A DNA stretch of 54,638 nt from Gammaproteobacteria bacterium (GTDB lineage: Bacteria; Pseudomonadota; Gammaproteobacteria; Steroidobacterales; Steroidobacteraceae), in NCBI GenBank assembly GCA_025358295.1, contig JANYJY010000067.1, positions 1 to 54,638 on the forward strand. Direction: 5' to 3'. Shown here in pieces: positions 1 to 8,851 of this stretch; within the stretch, counting starts at the first letter, position 1; the number at the start of each line of letters is the position of its first letter. A program made the translations under genes and the position numbers. The notes beneath the pieces are model-generated. The model was not told the DNA's origin, made no database searches, and was given only the letters and a program-made list of their open reading frames with translations.

Positions 1-126
1 AATCAGGGCAGCCACCCCCAGGGCGACGCCCAATAGAGACACCCAGGTGATGAAAGAGACGAAAAAGCCATGCTCGCGGGCCAGCGAATAGCGCAGGCCC
101 ACGAAAATCGGTACGGGCTGGAACAT
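1..126 (-). CDS. Lipoprotein-releasing system permease LolC/LolE, N-terminal part (runs off window)
   Basis: Only the first 42 codons lie in the window. They read MFQPVPIFVGLRYSLAREHG and continue into a hydrophobic stretch, which is the typical start of the LolC/LolE family: a short cytoplasmic FIGLRY-type segment followed by the first membrane helix. The family forms the inner-membrane part of the LolCDE ABC transporter that extracts outer-membrane lipoproteins for transfer to LolA. mfd lies close by on the other strand, and mfd and lolCDE are also near neighbours in Escherichia coli. LolC and LolE cannot be told apart from this fragment. Confidence 0.8.
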   Translation of the reverse strand, partial: MFQPVPIFVGLRYSLAREHGFFVSFITWVSLLGVALGVAALI

Positions 127-199
127 GCGCGGCGATTAAACCACAATTGACTGTGTAATCAGACTGTTAATTGAGTCAAGTATCGGGCCCCGGCGGGGG

Positions 200-208
200 T
201 GCTATAGT
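200..208 (+). promoter_or_regulatory. Possible extended -10 promoter for the small secreted protein gene
   Basis: A TG dinucleotide at 200-201 followed by TATAGT at 203-208 matches an extended -10 element. No good -35 hexamer is visible, which extended -10 promoters tolerate. Transcription would begin near 215, a few tens of bases before the gene at 259. Confidence 0.35.
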
Positions 209-258
209 TTGGGGGGACCAAGTTCCTAAAGACGGGGGGTAGACAAATGAGGTGCGCC

Positions 259-534
259 ATGAGGTATCAAAGCCTATTGCTCGCGGCAGTGTTCGCCAGC
301 GGCCTCGCAGGGGCCGAGACCATCGCGGTCGACAGCGGCATCGCCGTCAAAGAGTCCGATGTGGCCACGCCTGCTCGCGGCATGTCCATGGACCAAGTTG
401 CCAACAAATTCGGGGCGCCGGTGACCAAGGTGCCCGCCATCGGCAAACCGCCGATTTCACGCTGGGAATATCCGGGCTTCGTGGTGTATTTCGAAGCCAC
501 CCATGTGATCCACAGCGTCATCGCGAACTCCTAA
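259..534 (+). CDS. Small secreted protein, possibly BamE/SmpA-like fold
   Basis: The 91-residue product starts with a short basic segment and a hydrophobic core ending in GLAGA, a plausible Sec signal peptide cut before ETIAV. The mature part contains the pattern MSMDQVANKFGAP, then PPISRWEYP, then FVVYFE, then HVIHSVI. This resembles small periplasmic proteins with a BamE/SmpA-like fold, but that is recognition from memory and weak. I chose ATG 259 because GAGG at 249-252 sits six bases upstream; ATG 247, twelve bases earlier and in frame, is the alternative, with GGGGGG seven bases upstream. mfd follows 85 bases downstream. Its function is unknown. Confidence 0.7.
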   Translation: MRYQSLLLAAVFASGLAGAETIAVDSGIAVKESDVATPARGMSMDQVANKFGAPVTKVPAIGKPPISRWEYPGFVVYFEATHVIHSVIANS

Positions 535-619
535 AGCAAAATCGCGTAAGATTCCATCGGCCTATCACGCCCACCGCGACTAGTTCGCGGCGGGCGTTTA
601 TTCGTTTTATTTCCTTGAA

Positions 620-3600
620 GTGTCGATGACCCTACTCAAACCCTCCCTCCCTACTGCCGAAGCGCCTGTCGTCAAATGGGGCAAGCTGTACGGTGCCGCG
701 GCTGCGCTCGCTATTGCCGAGGCGGCGGCCCAGGCCAAGGGCCCGCTCATCGTCATCGCGCAAAATACGCGCGACGCGGAGACCCTCAGCGACGAAATCA
801 AGTTCTTTGCCGGCGCTGCCTTGAGCGCACGGGTCTTTCCCGATTTGGAGACGCTGCCCTACGACAGCTTCTCCGCGCACCCCGACATCACCTCGGCCCG
901 GCTCGCTACCTTGGCGGAGCTGCCGCGCGCCCGCCAGGGCGTCTGGCTGGTGGCTGTCGATACTCTGCTGCAACGGCTCGCGCCTCGCAGCTATGTCGAG
1001 GCCTACTCCCTCAAGGTGCACGTCGGCGAGACGCTGGATCTGGATGCGCTGCGCGCTCAACTCGCACTGGCCGGCTATGCCGCCGTCACGCAGGTGGTGG
1101 CGCATGGCGAATTTGCCGTGCGCGGCTCGCTGGTCGACGTCTTTCCGATGGGATCGGACACTCCCTTTCGCATCGACCTGCTGGATCGCGACGTCGAAAG
1201 CATTCGGCGCTTCGATCCGGACACACAGCGCTCCCTGGATAAGCTGGACCGCATACACCTGCTGCCGGCTCGCGAGACGCCGCTCAATCCCGAGGCGGTA
1301 CGTGAATTCCGCCGCCGTTACCGTCTGCGCTTCACCGGAGACTTGTCGGAACAAGCGATCTATCGCGATGTCAGTCAGGGAATTGCCCCCGGCGGCATCG
1401 AGTTTTTCCTGCCCCTGTTCTTCGAGCGCACGTCGCATCTATTCGAATATTTGCCGCCGGACAGCGTCCTCATCGATATGAACGACGCGGCGTCGAGCGT
1501 GGACCCACTGTGGCATGGCATCGTCGAACGCCATGAACAACTACGGCACGATCGGCATCGGCCGATCTTGGATCCCGCGGAAGTGTATTTGACGCCGGCG
1601 GAATTTGCGGCCTCCTTTCGCCTCTGGCCGCAGGTGCAGCTGCATGGCTTCGAATGGCCGCCCGAGACCGCGGCGCCCGTGCAGAATTTCCCCAGCGTGG
1701 CGCCGGCGGCGGTGCGCATCGATGCGCGCGCCGAGCAGCCGGCGGCGGACTTGGTGTCCTACCTCCTATCGAGCCCGGCGCGTATTCTGCTCGCGGCCGA
1801 ATCCGCCGGCCGCCGCGAACTGCTGCTGGATCTGCTGCGCGGGCGCGATATCCAGGCGAAGATCTTCGACAATTTCGCGAGCTTCATGGCGAGCCCGCAG
1901 ACTCTGGGAATCACCGTGTCGGCCGCCGTCTCGGGACTCAGGCTCGAGACTCCGCCTCTGGAAATTCTCACCGAAGCGCAGCTCTTCGGCGATCGCGCGC
2001 GGCAGGAGCGCCGCCGCCGCCGCGCTGAACGCGATCCGGCGAAAATCCTCAAGGAGCTGACGGATCTTCGGATCGGCGCACCGGTGGTGCACGAATCTTA
2101 CGGAGTGGGACGCTATGTCGGGCTGCAAACCATGGACGTCGCCGGCTACACCGGCGAATTTCTGGTGCTCGAATATGCGGACGGCGACAAGCTATATGTT
2201 CCCGTTCAGGCGCTGCACCTGGTATCGCGCTACACCGGCGCGCCTGCGGAAACCGCGCCGCTGCACAAGCTCGGCGGCGAACAATGGCAGAAAGCGCGCC
2301 GCAAGGCCGCGCAGCGCATTCGCGACGTCGCCGCGGAACTCTTGGATTTGTATTCGCGCCGCGCCGCGCGCAAGGGCACGCAAATGCTGGCCGGCGAGGC
2401 CGAGTATCGCGCCTTTCAAGCCGGCTTCCCATTCGAGGAAACCGCCGATCAAGCCGCGACCATCGAACAGGTGCTGGGCGACCTCAAATCCGACAAGCCC
2501 ATGGACCGGGTCATCTGCGGCGACGTCGGGTTCGGCAAGACCGAGGTCGCGCTGCGCGCCGCCTTCGTCGCCGTGCAGGCCGGCAAGCAGGTCGCGGTGT
2601 TGGTCCCGACCACTCTGCTCGCTCAACAACACTACACCACCTTCATCGACCGCTTCGCAGACTGGCCGGTGCGCGTGGAGAGCCTGTCGCGCTTTCGCAG
2701 CAACAAGGAGGCTCAGGTGATCCTCGAAGGTGTCGCCGCCGGGACCGTCGACATCGTCATCGCCACGCAGCGCTTGCTGCAAGGCAAGGCGCGCTTCAAG
2801 GATTTGGGCCTGGTCGTGATCGATGAGGAACACCGCTTCGGCGTGCGCGACAAGGAAAAACTCAAGGCGCTGCGCACCGAAGTCGACGTCCTGACATTGA
2901 CCGCAACCCCGATTCCGCGAACCCTGAATATGGCCATGGGCGGATTGCGCGATCTGTCCCTGATCACGACCCCGCCCGCCGAGCGCCTGGCGGTAAAGAC
3001 CTTCGTGCTGGAGTGGAACGAATCCGTGGTGCGCGAAGCTGCTTTGCGTGAAATACGGCGCGGCGGCCAGATCTACTTCGTTCATAACACCATAGAGACC
3101 ATCGAGAAAACGGCGCAGGCGATTCGCGAACTGGTGCCCGAAGCGAATGTCGCCGTCGGTCACGGCCAGATGCGCGAGCGCGATCTGGAGCAGCTCATGC
3201 TCGATTTCTACCATCGGCGCTTCAACGTACTGGTCTGTACAACCATCATTGAGAGCGGCATCGACGTACCGACGGCGAACACCATCGTCATCGACCGCGC
3301 GGACCGGTTCGGCCTGGCGCAAATCCACCAATTGCGCGGGCGCGTCGGGCGATCGCATCATCGCGCCTATGCTTATTTGATCACCCCGCCCCGCAAGGCC
3401 ATGACGGCCGATGCCATCAAGCGTCTCGAGGCGCTGGAGTCGCTCGAGGAACTGGGCGCCGGATTCACGCTCGCCACCCACGATCTGGAGATCCGCGGTG
3501 CCGGTGAACTTCTCGGCGACGAGCAAAGCGGCCAGATTCAAGAGATCGGCTACAACCTGTACATGGAATTGCTGGAGCGGGCCGTGGCAGCGCTCAAATC

Positions 3601-4069
3601 AGGCAAGCAGGCCGATCTGGAACGGCCGCTTAACGCCGGTCCCGAAGTCGAGCTGCACATCCCTGTGCTGATTCCTGAGGACTACGTTCCCGACGTGCAT
3701 CTGCGACTGGTGCTTTACAAGCGTATCGCGGGCACTGCCTCGCGCGAGGAGCTCGACGAATTGAAAGTCGAGATGATAGACCGCTTCGGACCCATGCCGG
3801 CATATGCCCAATCGCTGTTTCGCGCGACACGGTTGAAATTACGCGCCGGAGAACTCGGCATACGCAAAATCGATGCGGGCGCGAACAGCGGTTATTTCGT
3901 ATTCGAGGAAACGAACCAGATCGATCCGAAACGCGTGCTGAAGATGATCCAGGGAAAACCGAAGGAATTTCGCCTCGATGGTCCGCTGAAACTGCGCTTC
4001 GCGCATGATGCACGCACCGAAGAGAAGCTGTTCTTGCGCGTCGAACAGCTGGTCGAGCAACTCACCTAG
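620..4069 (+). CDS. mfd: Transcription-repair coupling factor Mfd
   Basis: Mfd is an ATP-driven DNA translocase that displaces RNA polymerase stalled at lesions and recruits UvrA. The 1149-residue length matches the family (about 1150). The N-terminal third is the UvrB-homology module. A CarD/TRCF-type RNA polymerase interaction domain follows near residues 480-545 (VVHESYGVGRYVG). The helicase part has Walker A GDVGFGKTEVA near 634 and the motif II box DEEHRFG near 735. It continues with TATPIPRTLNMA, GRVGRS and a C-terminal TRCF domain. The start may be GTG 620 or ATG 626; neither has a strong ribosome binding site. The gene stands alone and ends at a hairpin facing a convergent gene. Confidence 0.97.
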   Translation: MSMTLLKPSLPTAEAPVVKWGKLYGAAAALAIAEAAAQAKGPLIVIAQNTRDAETLSDEIKFFAGAALSARVFPDLETLPYDSFSAHPDITSARLATLAELPRARQGVWLVAVDTLLQRLAPRSYVEAYSLKVHVGETLDLDALRAQLALAGYAAVTQVVAHGEFAVRGSLVDVFPMGSDTPFRIDLLDRDVESIRRFDPDTQRSLDKLDRIHLLPARETPLNPEAVREFRRRYRLRFTGDLSEQAIYRDVSQGIAPGGIEFFLPLFFERTSHLFEYLPPDSVLIDMNDAASSVDPLWHGIVERHEQLRHDRHRPILDPAEVYLTPAEFAASFRLWPQVQLHGFEWPPETAAPVQNFPSVAPAAVRIDARAEQPAADLVSYLLSSPARILLAAESAGRRELLLDLLRGRDIQAKIFDNFASFMASPQTLGITVSAAVSGLRLETPPLEILTEAQLFGDRARQERRRRRAERDPAKILKELTDLRIGAPVVHESYGVGRYVGLQTMDVAGYTGEFLVLEYADGDKLYVPVQALHLVSRYTGAPAETAPLHKLGGEQWQKARRKAAQRIRDVAAELLDLYSRRAARKGTQMLAGEAEYRAFQAGFPFEETADQAATIEQVLGDLKSDKPMDRVICGDVGFGKTEVALRAAFVAVQAGKQVAVLVPTTLLAQQHYTTFIDRFADWPVRVESLSRFRSNKEAQVILEGVAAGTVDIVIATQRLLQGKARFKDLGLVVIDEEHRFGVRDKEKLKALRTEVDVLTLTATPIPRTLNMAMGGLRDLSLITTPPAERLAVKTFVLEWNESVVREAALREIRRGGQIYFVHNTIETIEKTAQAIRELVPEANVAVGHGQMRERDLEQLMLDFYHRRFNVLVCTTIIESGIDVPTANTIVIDRADRFGLAQIHQLRGRVGRSHHRAYAYLITPPRKAMTADAIKRLEALESLEELGAGFTLATHDLEIRGAGELLGDEQSGQIQEIGYNLYMELLERAVAALKSGKQADLERPLNAGPEVELHIPVLIPEDYVPDVHLRLVLYKRIAGTASREELDELKVEMIDRFGPMPAYAQSLFRATRLKLRAGELGIRKIDAGANSGYFVFEETNQIDPKRVLKMIQGKPKEFRLDGPLKLRFAHDARTEEKLFLRVEQLVEQLT

Positions 4070-4082
4070 CGCAGGCTGCAGC

Positions 4083-4106
4083 GCCCGGACAGCATTCTGC
4101 CCGGGC
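4083..4106. terminator. Hairpin between convergent mfd and DUF1993 gene
   Basis: GCCCGG at 4083-4088 pairs with CCGGGC at 4101-4106. An A-C mismatch and three inner pairs close a CATT loop. It lies 14 bases past the mfd stop and before the stop of the convergent gene, so it could act in both directions. There is no clear T-tract. Confidence 0.5.
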
Positions 4107-4124
4107 AGCCATGCAACGAAACGC

Positions 4125-4634
4125 TTACTGAATCGCGCCGAGAAAATCGCCCTTGCCGACTTCGACGCCGGCCTTGCGCAACAGCGCATAGAACACCGTG
4201 CTATGGAAGTAGAAATTCGGCAGCACGAAATCGGTCAAATACGCAGTGCCGGTGAACTTCCAGGTGCCGCCGGGAAATTTGAGCTCGATGGCGCGGCTTT
4301 CAGCGTCCTTCATCTGGCTCGCGTTCACCGACTTCACGAATTCCAATGTCTTGGCGATTCGCGCCTTCAAGTCGGCAAAAGTCACTTCGGTATCTTCGTG
4401 CTTCGGCACCTCGATTCCCGCCAGTCGCGCAGCACCGCCCTTGGCAGCATCGCAGGCGATTTGCACCTGACGAACCAGCGGATACATGTCGGGAAACAGG
4501 CGCGCCTGGGTGAGCACGGCGGAGTCGAACTTCTTTGCCGCGGCGTGCGCGGCCGCCTTATCGAGAATTGCCGACATATTCGTCAATCCGCGCGTCAACA
4601 TCGGAATCGAAACATCGTATATTGAAATCGACAT
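4125..4634 (-). CDS. DUF1993 family protein
   Basis: The 169-residue product matches the DUF1993 family: MSISIYDVSIPM start, repeated helices, LFPDMYPLVRQVQ and a C-terminal LPNFYFHSTVFYALLRKAG segment. The family has a DinB-like four-helix fold and no established activity. No signal peptide or membrane segment is visible. GGAG lies upstream of ATG 4634 at good spacing. The gene is monocistronic and convergent with mfd. Confidence 0.85.
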   Translation of the reverse strand: MSISIYDVSIPMLTRGLTNMSAILDKAAAHAAAKKFDSAVLTQARLFPDMYPLVRQVQIACDAAKGGAARLAGIEVPKHEDTEVTFADLKARIAKTLEFVKSVNASQMKDAESRAIELKFPGGTWKFTGTAYLTDFVLPNFYFHSTVFYALLRKAGVEVGKGDFLGAIQ

Positions 4635-4740
4635 CGAAATCTCCTTCGTAAATCCTCAGCGGGGGCGATACTGTAACCAAACACGCCTCGCTTGAGTAGC
4701 AAATGCCTCGCGCCGGTTTCTATAGTAAAGTCGGTGTCAC

Positions 4741-5337
4741 ATGCTGCCCTTTTCCGCATCCTGCGAACGCAATAAGGAACCCATCCTCGATGTGTTGCGC
4801 AGCCGATTCGCCCGATCCGCGCAAGTCCTGGAAATCGGCAGCGGCACAGGTCAACACGCCGTCCACTTCGCCCGCGCCCTGACGCACCTGACCTGGTATC
4901 CGACCGAGCAATTGACGTATTTGGCGGATTTGACCGAACGCGTAAGGCTCGAGGGCACCCACAATCTTCGCGCGCCGACTCTGCTGGATGTCAGACAGGC
5001 CGTCTGGCCGCTGCGCAGCGTCGATGCCGTATTTACGGCCAATACCCTGCACATCATGTCGTGGCCCGCGGTCACGAGCGCCCTCAACGGCATCGGCGGC
5101 GTGCTGGCTCCCGGTGGTGCGCTGTGCGTGTATGGCCCGTTCCGTTACGCGGGCAGCTATACATCGGAGAGCAATCGGGAGTTCGACCAAATGCTTCAGG
5201 AGCGCGACCCTCTGTCGGGACTGCGCGATATTCAGGCAATCACGCCGCTCGCCGAACAATACGGCATGCGACTTGTCGCAGACCATGACCTGCCGGCGAA
5301 CAACCGCCTGTTGGTGTTCATCAAGGAACCCGGCTAA
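4741..5337 (+). CDS. DUF938 family SAM-dependent methyltransferase-like protein
   Basis: The 198-residue product has the DUF938 signature PFSASCERNKEPIL at the N-terminus and a class I SAM-binding motif I LEIGSGTGQHA near residues 37-47. TANTLHIMSWPAV follows, and LAPGGALCVYGPF fits motif post-II. The substrate is unknown. A TATAGT hexamer at 4721-4726 could be a -10 element very close to the start. An SDR gene follows 20 bases downstream in the same direction, so the two probably share a transcript. Confidence 0.85.
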   Translation: MLPFSASCERNKEPILDVLRSRFARSAQVLEIGSGTGQHAVHFARALTHLTWYPTEQLTYLADLTERVRLEGTHNLRAPTLLDVRQAVWPLRSVDAVFTANTLHIMSWPAVTSALNGIGGVLAPGGALCVYGPFRYAGSYTSESNREFDQMLQERDPLSGLRDIQAITPLAEQYGMRLVADHDLPANNRLLVFIKEPG

Positions 5338-5357
5338 GTCCACGTAAAGGAGATTGC

Positions 5358-6059
5358 ATGCCCGGCTTCCCGTACCGTACCGCGCTGATCGTCGGCGCCG
5401 GCCCTGGGATCAGTGCCTCGCTCGCCCGCCGGCTCGCCGGATTGGGCGTGAAAGTCGCTCTGGCGGCGCGCAACGTGCAAAAACTCGACGCCGTGGTTAA
5501 AGCCTGCGGCGCACAGGCCTTCGCCGCTGATGCCGCCGTTGCAGAATCGGTCGCAAAGCTCTTCGACCAGGTGACGTATCGCCTAGGCGAACCCGACATC
5601 GTCATATATAACGCGGCCGCACGCGCCCATGGGCCCCTCGCGGAGCTTGACCCGAGCGCCGTACAAAAGGCGATGGCCATTACCGCCTTCGGAGGATTTC
5701 TCGTGACTCAGCAGGCAGCGAAGCGAATGCTGCCCCATGGTCGCGGGGCCATCCTGTTGACCGGCGCTACGGCAAGCGTCAAAGGGTTTGCGAATTCGGC
5801 CGCGTTCGCCATGGGAAAATTCGCGCTGCGCGGCCTGGCGCAGAGTGCCGCGCGCGAATTGGGGCCGCGCGGCATCCACGTCGCGCACTTCATCATCGAT
5901 GGTGGAATTCGCGCGGCCCATCGCCCGGACACCGCAGACGCACCCGACAGCACGCTCGACCCCGAGGCGATCGCACAGAGCTACATCGACGTGCTGCGCC
6001 AGCCGCGCAGCGCTTGGTCCCTCGAGGTTGAACTGCGACCCTGGGTGGAACAATTCTAG
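5358..6059 (+). CDS. Short-chain dehydrogenase/reductase-like protein lacking the catalytic Tyr
   Basis: The 233-residue product has a Rossmann fold with the nucleotide-binding pattern GAGPGIS near residues 12-18 and YNAA in place of NNAG near residue 93. The usual YxxxK active-site pair reads FAMGK near residues 155-159, so the Lys is kept but the Tyr is Phe. A subfamily of SDR-like proteins with a similar region (ARELGPRGIHVAHFIIDGG) is known to me, so the change is probably ancestral rather than a random mutation. AAAGGAG lies nine bases before the ATG. It may be an NAD(P)-binding protein with altered or no oxidoreductase activity. Confidence 0.85.
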   Translation: MPGFPYRTALIVGAGPGISASLARRLAGLGVKVALAARNVQKLDAVVKACGAQAFAADAAVAESVAKLFDQVTYRLGEPDIVIYNAAARAHGPLAELDPSAVQKAMAITAFGGFLVTQQAAKRMLPHGRGAILLTGATASVKGFANSAAFAMGKFALRGLAQSAARELGPRGIHVAHFIIDGGIRAAHRPDTADAPDSTLDPEAIAQSYIDVLRQPRSAWSLEVELRPWVEQF

Positions 6060-6316
6060 ATACTGTATGGTAATCGGGTAAGCCTCGAAGTCTGCATTGC
6101 TTGACTACAACAATAATAATTGGAGCCCCAGAAGCCCATGCTGCCTTTGCCCACTTTTCTGATGCGCAGCTCCCATCACGACGTGGGCGCAGGACGCGAG
6201 GTCGCCGGCAACATCAATCTGAACGGGGGCACGGCAGCAACCACCGCCACCGATCAAGTACGCGCGGTCGGCTATGTATCGAGCGGCCACCCAGCGTCGG
6301 CTGAGACGGCGCCGTC
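6060..6316. other. 257-base spacer without a supportable gene
   Basis: The stretch between the SDR-like gene and the SMP-30 gene has an open frame from TTG 6120 to 6320 that overlaps the next start by ATGA. Its translation has no recognisable motif and low-complexity Ala/Thr content. I see no RNA gene, clear promoter or strong hairpin. The region immediately after the SDR gene is locally AT-rich (6098-6120). Confidence 0.4.
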
Positions 6317-7216
6317 ATGAAATCTTTGCTGTTCATCTTGCTTTGCGCTGCCGGCCTGTGCCGCTCACAGGCTCCCGTGCAGGTGCTGAACGACGATGCT
6401 CACTATCCGGAAGGGCCGATATGGTTTCACGGCAAACTGTACTATGTGGAATACGCCCGCAATGCAGTCATGACCTGGGACGGCACGCGCAATACTGTGT
6501 TTTCTGCCGAACAAGGCTGTGGTCAATCTGCTGTCGTACCGACGCTGCACGGCGAGTTCCTCACGACCTGCTACGACAACGGCACGATCGGCCGCATGTC
6601 ATCGGACGGCAAGGTACTACCCGCCTACACCCACGACAAAGACGGCAATAAATTCGTCGGCCCCAACGATTTCGCGCCGGACGGCCGTGGCGGAATTTAT
6701 TTCACGACCTCGGGAAGTCACGGCGATGCCATCGATGGCAAGGTTTTCTACATTGCGCGCAATCAAACCATTTCATTGCAAGCGGACGATGTGCACAACG
6801 CCAACGGCGTGGCCGTGTCGAAGGATGGAAAAACACTGTACCTGGTCGAAACCGATGAGAACCGGCTGCTCCAGTTCAAGATCGGAATCGACGGCTCCCT
6901 GTCGGAGCGGCGGATCTTTGTGAATCTCGACGATCTCACGCATCACGTGGTGCACCTCTGGCCGGACGGCGTCAAAATCGACTCGCGCGGCGAAATCTAC
7001 ATCGGCCAGAGCCCCCGCGAAACTCAAGTGCCCCTGGCCGGAGTGATTTTCGTCGTCGATGCAGAGGGCAAGCTGCTGCGCCAATTGACGCTGCCCTCCC
7101 TGCAGGTGCCGAACTTCGCATTCAGTCCCGACGAGAAGACCCTGTACGTCACCGCCGTGGATCAAATCGATAAGCCGCCCTTTCTCGGCAAGCTATATTC
7201 CATCGCCACCCGCTAA
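6317..7216 (+). CDS. SMP-30/gluconolactonase family protein, secreted
   Basis: The 299-residue product begins with a Sec signal peptide (hydrophobic LLFILLCAAGL, probable cut after CRSQA). A six-bladed propeller of the SMP-30/gluconolactonase/LRE family follows. Metal-site markers are visible: YPEGP near residue 30 (Glu), GPNDFAPDG near 115 (Asn, Asp), NANGVAVSKDG near 162 and WPDGVKID near 215 (Asp). The family hydrolyses sugar lactones or similar esters with a bound divalent metal; the substrate here is not predictable. The neighbouring aromatic-demethylation and transporter genes on the other strand hint at a catabolic context. Confidence 0.88.
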   Translation: MKSLLFILLCAAGLCRSQAPVQVLNDDAHYPEGPIWFHGKLYYVEYARNAVMTWDGTRNTVFSAEQGCGQSAVVPTLHGEFLTTCYDNGTIGRMSSDGKVLPAYTHDKDGNKFVGPNDFAPDGRGGIYFTTSGSHGDAIDGKVFYIARNQTISLQADDVHNANGVAVSKDGKTLYLVETDENRLLQFKIGIDGSLSERRIFVNLDDLTHHVVHLWPDGVKIDSRGEIYIGQSPRETQVPLAGVIFVVDAEGKLLRQLTLPSLQVPNFAFSPDEKTLYVTAVDQIDKPPFLGKLYSIATR

Positions 7217-7219
7217 GGC

Positions 7220-7243
7220 GCTCGCCGCCCGCCGCTGGCGAGC
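7220..7243. terminator. Hairpin after the SMP-30 gene
   Basis: GCTCGCC at 7220-7226 pairs perfectly with GGCGAGC at 7237-7243 over a ten-base loop, starting four bases after the SMP-30 stop. It lies between convergent genes. No T-tract follows, so terminator activity is only probable. Confidence 0.4.
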
Positions 7244-7347
7244 CGGCCATCCGCCGTTGGAGCTTCCTATACGGACAGCGACGCCTACAACGACGACCTG
7301 CCTTACGGGACCCGGGTGGGTGGCCGCGCCCCGCCGCAGCACTTGCC

Positions 7348-8745
7348 TCAGACAGCCTGACGCGTGCGCCAACCGTCGGCGTACGAATCTCGCGCCACCT
7401 CGGAATACGGTACAGGGCTTACCGTCGCCCGAATCTCGGTTTGCACATGGCGCTCCACCGTGAGCTTCGCCGACCCCCCCTGCTCCTCACCCCACAACAA
7501 ATTGACCTGGGTGCCGGGCCTGCTGTACTTGGCGTCCATCACCGCAAGGGTCAGCATGCGGCCTTCGTTGGCACTGTATCCGATCCAGGTCGACAGGCCG
7601 GCCGATTGACCATCGACCAATACCTTGTCGTAGGGATGCATTGCATACACCGCGGACGGAAAATCGATGTACTTGGCGCGCTCGCCCTTCTGAAACATCG
7701 AACTCAACACCCGCGTAACGTCCTCGTTATCCAAAGCCAGGGTCACTTTCTTGCGATGCTCGCCCGCCGCCAACCTCTCGAGCGCAGCTCGCCCGATAAA
7801 GTCGTGGTCGAACTTGACGAAAGGCCCATAACCTAAGTCCCACGGCGTCAAGTAATAGTCTTCGATATCGTTGGAATAAAAACTGCCGCCCAATGAAGCA
7901 GTGCCCTCATAGCCGTTTGCGGGCAGCCATTGGCGGTACGGCTTCATCTTCTCGCCGCTGTACACCGCGGGCAATGGCGAGGGTATCCAACCGGATTCAA
8001 TGGTGTTCGAGGCGTACGTCCGACCACCCACCAAGTGCAGACCGAATTCCTTCCCTGCCAAGATCAGCGCCTGCCTGACCTCCTCGCCCTCCTCCCACGG
8101 GCCGAACAGTTCAACCCCCGGCTGTCCCGCCATCCCGTGACGAAGAGTACGCACGGACCTGCCGGCAATGGTCATGGTGGTCATGTTGAAGAACTTCAAA
8201 TCGGGAGCGGGTTTACCGGTCACGCTCTGAACCAATTGCATGGCGTTCGGGCCCTGCAGCTGGAAACGATAAGATTTGCGCCGGCTGGGATCTGCCCGAC
8301 GCGCGGTTCTTTCATCCAATTCCACCTTGACATCGTACCCGCCGGTTTCCGCGTGGTATCTGACCCAATTAAGCACCGGCACGCGGCCCACGAGATTGAA
8401 TTGATTGGGGGCGAGATAGAACAGAATGACGTCGCCAATCACGTATCCGTCATGGCTGCATGGCACGAATTGTTTGGCCGTGTCGACCGCGAAATTCTGA
8501 AAACTGTTGACCCCGAGGTAGGAGAGCATTTTTAACGCATCGGGTCCTTCCACGAGCAGGTCCGCCATGTGGTAGGACTGATTGAAGAGAACGCAGGTCT
8601 CCTGCCACGCGCGCTGCTCGTCGCGCCAATTCGTGTATTCGGCAGGCACGCCCGGATACGCGTTCGGACCGGTCTGCATATTGCGTAACAGATCGACCGG
8701 GTTGCCGCTGCTTTGCAACAAATCTTCCAGACTCTTGACGCTCAT
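7348..8745 (-). CDS. LigM/DesA-like aryl-ether O-demethylase (tetrahydrofolate-dependent, GcvT fold)
   Basis: The 465-residue product resembles LigM and DesA of Sphingobium, which move the methyl group of vanillate or syringate to tetrahydrofolate. Shared segments include NWRDEQRAW near residue 40, GDVILFYLA near 108, RTLRHGMAGQPG near 205, SGWIPSPLPA near 250 and YGPFVKFDHDFIGR near 320. The length fits that group and exceeds DMSP demethylase DmdA. ATG 8745 is chosen because AGAGGA precedes it at good spacing and the homology begins there; the frame stays open further upstream without family similarity. An aromatic-acid-type MFS transporter lies just upstream. The exact methoxy-aromatic substrate is not determined. 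Confidence 0.87.
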   Translation of the reverse strand: MSVKSLEDLLQSSGNPVDLLRNMQTGPNAYPGVPAEYTNWRDEQRAWQETCVLFNQSYHMADLLVEGPDALKMLSYLGVNSFQNFAVDTAKQFVPCSHDGYVIGDVILFYLAPNQFNLVGRVPVLNWVRYHAETGGYDVKVELDERTARRADPSRRKSYRFQLQGPNAMQLVQSVTGKPAPDLKFFNMTTMTIAGRSVRTLRHGMAGQPGVELFGPWEEGEEVRQALILAGKEFGLHLVGGRTYASNTIESGWIPSPLPAVYSGEKMKPYRQWLPANGYEGTASLGGSFYSNDIEDYYLTPWDLGYGPFVKFDHDFIGRAALERLAAGEHRKKVTLALDNEDVTRVLSSMFQKGERAKYIDFPSAVYAMHPYDKVLVDGQSAGLSTWIGYSANEGRMLTLAVMDAKYSRPGTQVNLLWGEEQGGSAKLTVERHVQTEIRATVSPVPYSEVARDSYADGWRTRQAV

Positions 8746-8851
8746 AATTCCTCTCTCGAAATGCCTTTGGTTGATTCGCAATTTTACCCCAGACGCGCGT
8801 TGCCTCAGGGCGATAGAAGGAACGATAATTGGTCTGTCCGCGCACAAGCGC

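Noticed and set aside
127-180. Imperfect inverted repeat CAATT...AATTG between lolC/E and the small secreted gene
   Set aside because: It could be an operator, but the arms are short and AT-rich, and no regulator or promoter overlap supports it.
6120-6320. Open frame upstream of the SMP-30 gene with a 4-base overlap
   Set aside because: The start would be TTG, the translation is low-complexity Ala/Thr-rich with no motif, and no ribosome binding site supports it. The overlap can arise by chance.
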